64,000 nucleotides of DNA from Sulfuritalea sp. (GTDB taxonomy: Bacteria > Pseudomonadota > Gammaproteobacteria > Burkholderiales > Rhodocyclaceae). The stretch spans positions 62,001 to 126,000 of the forward strand of contig JADJFK010000007.1 in the NCBI GenBank assembly GCA_016708585.1, written 5' to 3'. The notes beneath the pieces were generated by a model, which worked only from the letters and a program-made list of their open reading frames with translations, was not told the origin of the DNA and searched no databases. The translations under genes were made by a program, and so were the position numbers. Shown here piece by piece: positions 61,111 to 64,000 of this stretch (position 1 is the stretch's first letter; each line of letters opens with the position of its first letter).

Positions 61111-61965
61111 TCAGGTGAGGTGGTTCGGAAGTTCGATTTCGGCGCTGAACACCGTGGCGGCGGGGCCGGTCATCAGCACCGGCGAATTTGCGTCGGCGGC
61201 GCCGTTCCAGGCGATGGACAGATCGCCGCCGCGCGTGGTGACGCGCACCGGCGTATCCAGCAGGCCGCGGCGGATGCCGGCGACCACGGCGGCGCAGGCG
61301 CCGGTGCCGCAGGCCAGGGTCTCGCCGGTGCCGCGCTCATACACGCGCAGGCGGATGGCGTGGCGGTCCACCACCTGCATGAAACCGGCATTGACCCGGC
61401 GCGGAAAGCGCGGATGCGTTTCGATCAGCGGGCCGAGCCGGGCGACCGGCGCCGCAGCGACGTCGGCCACCACCTGCACCGCATGCGGGTTGCCCATCGA
61501 CACCGCGCTGATCTCGATCCGCTCGCCGCCCACGTCGAGCGCGTGCGTGAGGGCATCGGCGGCGGCCTCGAAGGGAATCTCGGCCGGCGCAAAGCGCGGC
61601 GCGCCCATGTCCACCGTCACCTGGCCGTCGGCTTCCAGGCGCGGCGCGATCACCCCGCAACGGGTCTCGACGCGGATTTCGCGCGCGCTCGTCAGCCCCT
61701 GCTCATGGACGAAGCGCACGAAGCAGCGCGCGCCGTTGCCGCACTGCTCGACCTCGCCGCCGTCGGCATTGAAGATGCGGTAGCGGAAATCGACGCCCGG
61801 CGTCGTCGCGCGCTCCACCACCAGGATCTGGTCGCAGCCGACGCCGAAGTGGCGGTCGGCAAGAAAGCGCGCCTGGGCCGGCGTCGGCACGAAGTCCTGG
61901 TTGATGGCGTCGAGCACGACGAAATCGTTGCCGAGGCCGTGCATTTTGGTGAAGCGGATGCGCAT
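61111..61965 (-). CDS. dapF: Diaminopimelate epimerase
   Basis: A 284-residue enzyme making meso-diaminopimelate for lysine and peptidoglycan. It begins MRIRFTKMHGLGNDFVVLDA. The two catalytic cysteines are in EVEQCGNGARCFVRF and LACGTGACAAVVAG. The start at 61965 fits the family; a longer in-frame start at 62019 would include the dispersed-repeat peptide PKVGAGDTA and is rejected. First gene of the dapF-DUF484-xerC run. Confidence 0.96.
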   Translation of the reverse strand: MRIRFTKMHGLGNDFVVLDAINQDFVPTPAQARFLADRHFGVGCDQILVVERATTPGVDFRYRIFNADGGEVEQCGNGARCFVRFVHEQGLTSAREIRVETRCGVIAPRLEADGQVTVDMGAPRFAPAEIPFEAAADALTHALDVGGERIEISAVSMGNPHAVQVVADVAAAPVARLGPLIETHPRFPRRVNAGFMQVVDRHAIRLRVYERGTGETLACGTGACAAVVAGIRRGLLDTPVRVTTRGGDLSIAWNGAADANSPVLMTGPAATVFSAEIELPNHLT

Positions 61966-61978
61966 CGGCGAAGAATAC

Positions 61979-62002
61979 GCCGTATCGCCAGCGCCGACTT
62001 TT
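61979..62002 (+). repeat. Dispersed 22-bp repeat, copy 8
   Basis: GCCGTATCGCCAGCGCCGAC followed by TTTT, 14 bases upstream of the dapF start. It is the one close copy outside a gene. Confidence 0.75.
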
Positions 62003-62175
62003 GGCAATTGAGGGGTCAATGGCGGCTTTTTCGCAATTGCGGCGGGCCGGTGAGAATGGGCCGGGCAGCGTTCAAGCCATCCGGGGGTTAGTTCGGCGGC
62101 TGTTTGGCCTTAGCGGGCAATGGCTTGGTTGGATTAGCTACCGCTTCGTGCCCACGTTGAACTACCTGTTTGACG
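62003..62175. other. Junction between core chromosome (dapF) and the cassette-like region
   Basis: No gene is supported. A short ORF on the plus strand (62001-62210) has no recognisable features. I looked for a second attC downstream of the PD-(D/E)XK gene and found only loose GTTAG/CTAAC-like pieces (62087-62092, 62134-62138) without a matching palindrome. Confidence 0.4.
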
Positions 62176-63414
62176 TCATGGCCGCGGCGTTGGCACGTCG
62201 AAGGCCATAACAGTCAGGTACAGCTCGCGATTTCTGTCGTCTCGATTAGCAAATAGGTATCGAAAGACTGTCTCAGTCGACCCAGGCAAATCCTTCTTGT
62301 ACTGCGGATGCGCATGGACCGTCTCCGGGATCGCCACCAACACTTTCGAGAAATCTCGATTCCGATTGAAGACGACCACAGCTGTCTTCGTATCTCTCCA
62401 TGAACTGTAGCCAAGCAGCTGGTCGATAGCCTCCGAAAGCTTCTTGGGCCCTGACCAGAACTTGCACTCTGCGATGAAGATGTTCCGACCTTCAGAGCGA
62501 ATCAGAATGTCCGTCTTGCCCTCGTAGTTAAACGTCTCGCCTGTCGCCTGGCCTTGGTAGTGTCCGTTGAGTTGGACTAGGAAATGTGAGCGCAAAGCTT
62601 CTTCATCAACGTCATGGAAAGCGGAGGGGCTCAGTTCCATGACTTGAGTCATACTCTGCATGACACCAAGAATGTGCTCATAGTCTTTTTCGCCAAGCGT
62701 GGGCTCTGGCTTGTAAGGCGCAGAGCTCGCGGGAGGCATAACTGGGGAGATCTTCTTGCGCACTTCCGGCGGAACATATGTCTTCGGAGCGTTCTGCCGC
62801 TCCTTCATCTTGAAACCGAGCGAAGCAACGGTATTGCGGTTCGCAAGTAGCTTGTTGCGTCGAGACTCAATAGCCGTGCGAGCCTCTCCCAGAAGCTGCC
62901 CATTTAATCCGGCCACGTTGGCACGAAGACTCGTCAAATACGACTGGACCTCCCGAATTGTCCGCTCGATCTCTCCCCGAACCTGCGTGGCATCAAGGTT
63001 CGTTCCCGAGATCGTGAACGTCAGCAGATTGCCGCGAACGATCGCCCGAGGCGGGCCCAGGGTGTACGGATTCGGCTGAATCTTGAAGGCCTCAGCATCG
63101 CCGGTAAACGGGATCTCCACCTCTATCTCCGATCCTGTGATGTAAAAGGGCCTGCTTCGGTCCGTGATGTACCTATTCGGATCTCTGCTGACGTCAATCT
63201 GCTTCTCTCGCTGATCGACGACCAGGTTCTCTTCGTCAAGAACAGGCACATTGATCTTGTACTTCTCGGAAACGTAGAGCGCTAGATCGTCCACAGACGT
63301 ATTCAGTAGGCGATCAGGATCGACCTTCTCGATCTCTGTGACCATTTGCTGGCGCTGGTGCCGATCAACCGAATGCCAGTCAGGCCCAGTGAACAAATAG
63401 TCTGCGCGAGCCAC
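62176..63414 (-). CDS. PD-(D/E)XK nuclease-like protein, candidate defence gene
   Basis: A 412-residue protein of no named family known to me. The C-terminal ~150 residues have the order of a PD-(D/E)XK nuclease: Glu near 272 in DVDEEALRSHF, Asp302 in GKTDILIRSEG, Glu316 and Lys318 in FIAECKFW, and Gln332 in AIDQLLGYSSWR, as in Mrr-type restriction enzymes. The N-terminal ~200 residues are novel; an Arg/Lys-rich helical stretch (about 145-200) could be a coiled coil. GTG start at 63414 with AGGAG seven to eight bases upstream; a later Met (residue 24) is less likely. Base composition is lower in GC than in all other genes here. It lies 17 bp beyond an attC-like site, behind an OLD-like gene on the same strand. 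Confidence 0.72.
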   Translation of the reverse strand: MARADYLFTGPDWHSVDRHQRQQMVTEIEKVDPDRLLNTSVDDLALYVSEKYKINVPVLDEENLVVDQREKQIDVSRDPNRYITDRSRPFYITGSEIEVEIPFTGDAEAFKIQPNPYTLGPPRAIVRGNLLTFTISGTNLDATQVRGEIERTIREVQSYLTSLRANVAGLNGQLLGEARTAIESRRNKLLANRNTVASLGFKMKERQNAPKTYVPPEVRKKISPVMPPASSAPYKPEPTLGEKDYEHILGVMQSMTQVMELSPSAFHDVDEEALRSHFLVQLNGHYQGQATGETFNYEGKTDILIRSEGRNIFIAECKFWSGPKKLSEAIDQLLGYSSWRDTKTAVVVFNRNRDFSKVLVAIPETVHAHPQYKKDLPGSTETVFRYLFANRDDRNRELYLTVMAFDVPTPRP

Positions 63415-63430
63415 AAGCTTCTCCTTTGAC

Positions 63431-63497
63431 GTCTAACGTTTGAATTCACCGGCCTGCGCGGCTTTTCGCGCAGGTCCGGTGGAATGATGGGTTAGCC
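63431..63497 (-). other. Integron attC recombination site (59-base element) candidate
   Basis: 67 bp bounded on the plus strand by GTCTAAC (63431-63437) and GTTAGCC (63491-63497). Between them is a palindrome, CACCGG-CCTGCGCG, loop GCTTTT, CGCGCAGG-T-CCGGTG, with one unpaired base on one arm, as in attC stem-loops. In cassette orientation (minus strand) it ends with the perfect core site GTTAGAC. The stop codon of the preceding gene is inside the first core site, as is common in cassettes. No integrase is in the window. Confidence 0.72.
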
Positions 63498-64000
63498 AGA
63501 ATCGTCTAGTGCTTTCGTAAGGTGGGAAATGAGCGGTTCAAAATCCTGCTTGAACGTGCCTGCGACAATCATGGCGACAGATTGCAGGCACATATCTCGT
63601 TCGACTCCAAGCTGTTTCGCCATTTCATAGAACTCGTTGTGCTTCCCAGCTTGAAGGCCATACTCGAGAACGTCCTTAAGTGTATCTGCGTCACACGATA
63701 CGGCCCCTGCAAGCGCAGGAATACACTCGGTTGCACGCTGAACAAGCCATGCTTCTGGCCATGTATCTCCCGGCAAGTAGTCAATGTGAGAAGCGAACCA
63801 CCCAGAAAAATCACCCTTGGGTTTTTCGCACATGTTCTTGGCATGTTCGAAATTCTCACCTTGTTTGTTACGTTGATCGCCATCAAAGATTGCCAATGTC
63901 TGGCGTGTTTCGCCTCGAACATGAATTGCAGCAAGCTGGCGGGACAGAGCGGTTGCCGATCCAATTACGTTGATTGCGACGCGCGAGCGAATTGCGGTAG
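63492..64000 (-). CDS. OLD-like ATP-dependent nuclease, TOPRIM C-terminal part (cut by window edge)
   Basis: The minus-strand frame is open from its stop at 63492 to the window edge, giving the last ~169 residues of a larger protein. The visible part starts ...INVIGSATALSRQLAAIHV and holds IFDGDQRN, the DxD of a TOPRIM fold as in OLD/GajA-like nucleases. LPGDTWPEAWLVQ follows; the remainder is a helical tail. The AAA+ ATPase part would lie beyond the window. A TTG at 63896 could start a shorter protein but would cut the TOPRIM fold. It is followed directly by the attC-like site and the PD-(D/E)XK gene. Lower GC suggests horizontal transfer. Confidence 0.65.
   Translation of the reverse strand, partial: TAIRSRVAINVIGSATALSRQLAAIHVRGETRQTLAIFDGDQRNKQGENFEHAKNMCEKPKGDFSGWFASHIDYLPGDTWPEAWLVQRATECIPALAGAVSCDADTLKDVLEYGLQAGKHNEFYEMAKQLGVERDMCLQSVAMIVAGTFKQDFEPLISHLTKALDDSG

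Noticed and set aside
62087..62140. Second attC site downstream of the PD-(D/E)XK gene
   Set aside because: GTTAG- and TAGCTA-like pieces occur, but there is no matching pair of core sites around a palindrome. A decayed site cannot be excluded.

Overview
This 64 kb window is a GC-rich, densely coded bacterial chromosome segment. Gene content and order point to a betaproteobacterium, most likely of the Rhodocyclales or a close relative. The main clues are the dprA-smg-topB block beside def-fmt-rsmB-DUF4390-ntrY-ntrX-trkA-trkH-hemE-priA, a yqgE-ruvX-pyrR-pyrB-pyrX operon, pilT-pilU, and c-type cytochromes with sulfur-compound genes. The taxonomic call is inference from family knowledge, not from a search. 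No tRNA, rRNA, transposase or CRISPR array was found.

Layout. 1-5.1 kb: a sulfur/redox cluster of a truncated octahaem cytochrome (tetrathionate-reductase-like), a membrane cytochrome b, a monohaem cytochrome c, a YeeE/YedE sulfur-compound transporter, a periplasmic protein with three rhodanese domains, and an unknown protein. 5.1-8.1 kb: a CheY-like receiver, a frameshifted DUF255 protein and a small cytochrome c. 8.4-13.4 kb: a complete branched-chain amino-acid-type ABC transporter (livJHMGF) whose lipoprotein has an unusual Met-rich repeated tail. 13.4-17.0 kb: a ferredoxin-type reductase, an SDR protein, HemJ and an RlmL-like methyltransferase. 17.1-21.9 kb: pilU and pilT facing yggS-proC-yggT-DUF167. 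21.9-25.8 kb: a LysR regulator divergent from azoR, pirin, a frameshifted doxX and a DODA-type dioxygenase. 25.9-29.7 kb: the pyr/ruvX/yqgE operon. 29.7-35.3 kb: photolyase, dtd, small proteins and topB. 35.4-51.6 kb: origin-proximal-type housekeeping genes. 51.6-62 kb: MFS, MOSC, ROK kinase, AsmA, two cupins, amidase, a RNase D-like exonuclease, xerC, DUF484 and dapF.

62.1-64 kb is different: base composition is visibly lower in GC. Two minus-strand genes, the C-terminal TOPRIM part of an OLD-like ATPase/nuclease and a PD-(D/E)XK nuclease-like protein, are separated by a palindrome with the layout of an integron attC site. I read this as the end of a gene-cassette array carrying a candidate, undescribed anti-phage nuclease module.

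Two repeat families run through the window. One is a ~22-bp element with core TCGCCRGCGCCGACTT: eight close copies and several decayed ones, in both orientations, mostly inside genes, where it adds a short peptide such as VSPAPT, RVAGADF or KVGAGDT. The other is a ~40-bp REP-like palindrome in three intergenic places. Several conserved genes (DUF255, doxX, xerC, DUF484) carry single-base frameshifts in GC-rich or homopolymer runs, so sequencing error should be considered before calling them pseudogenes.
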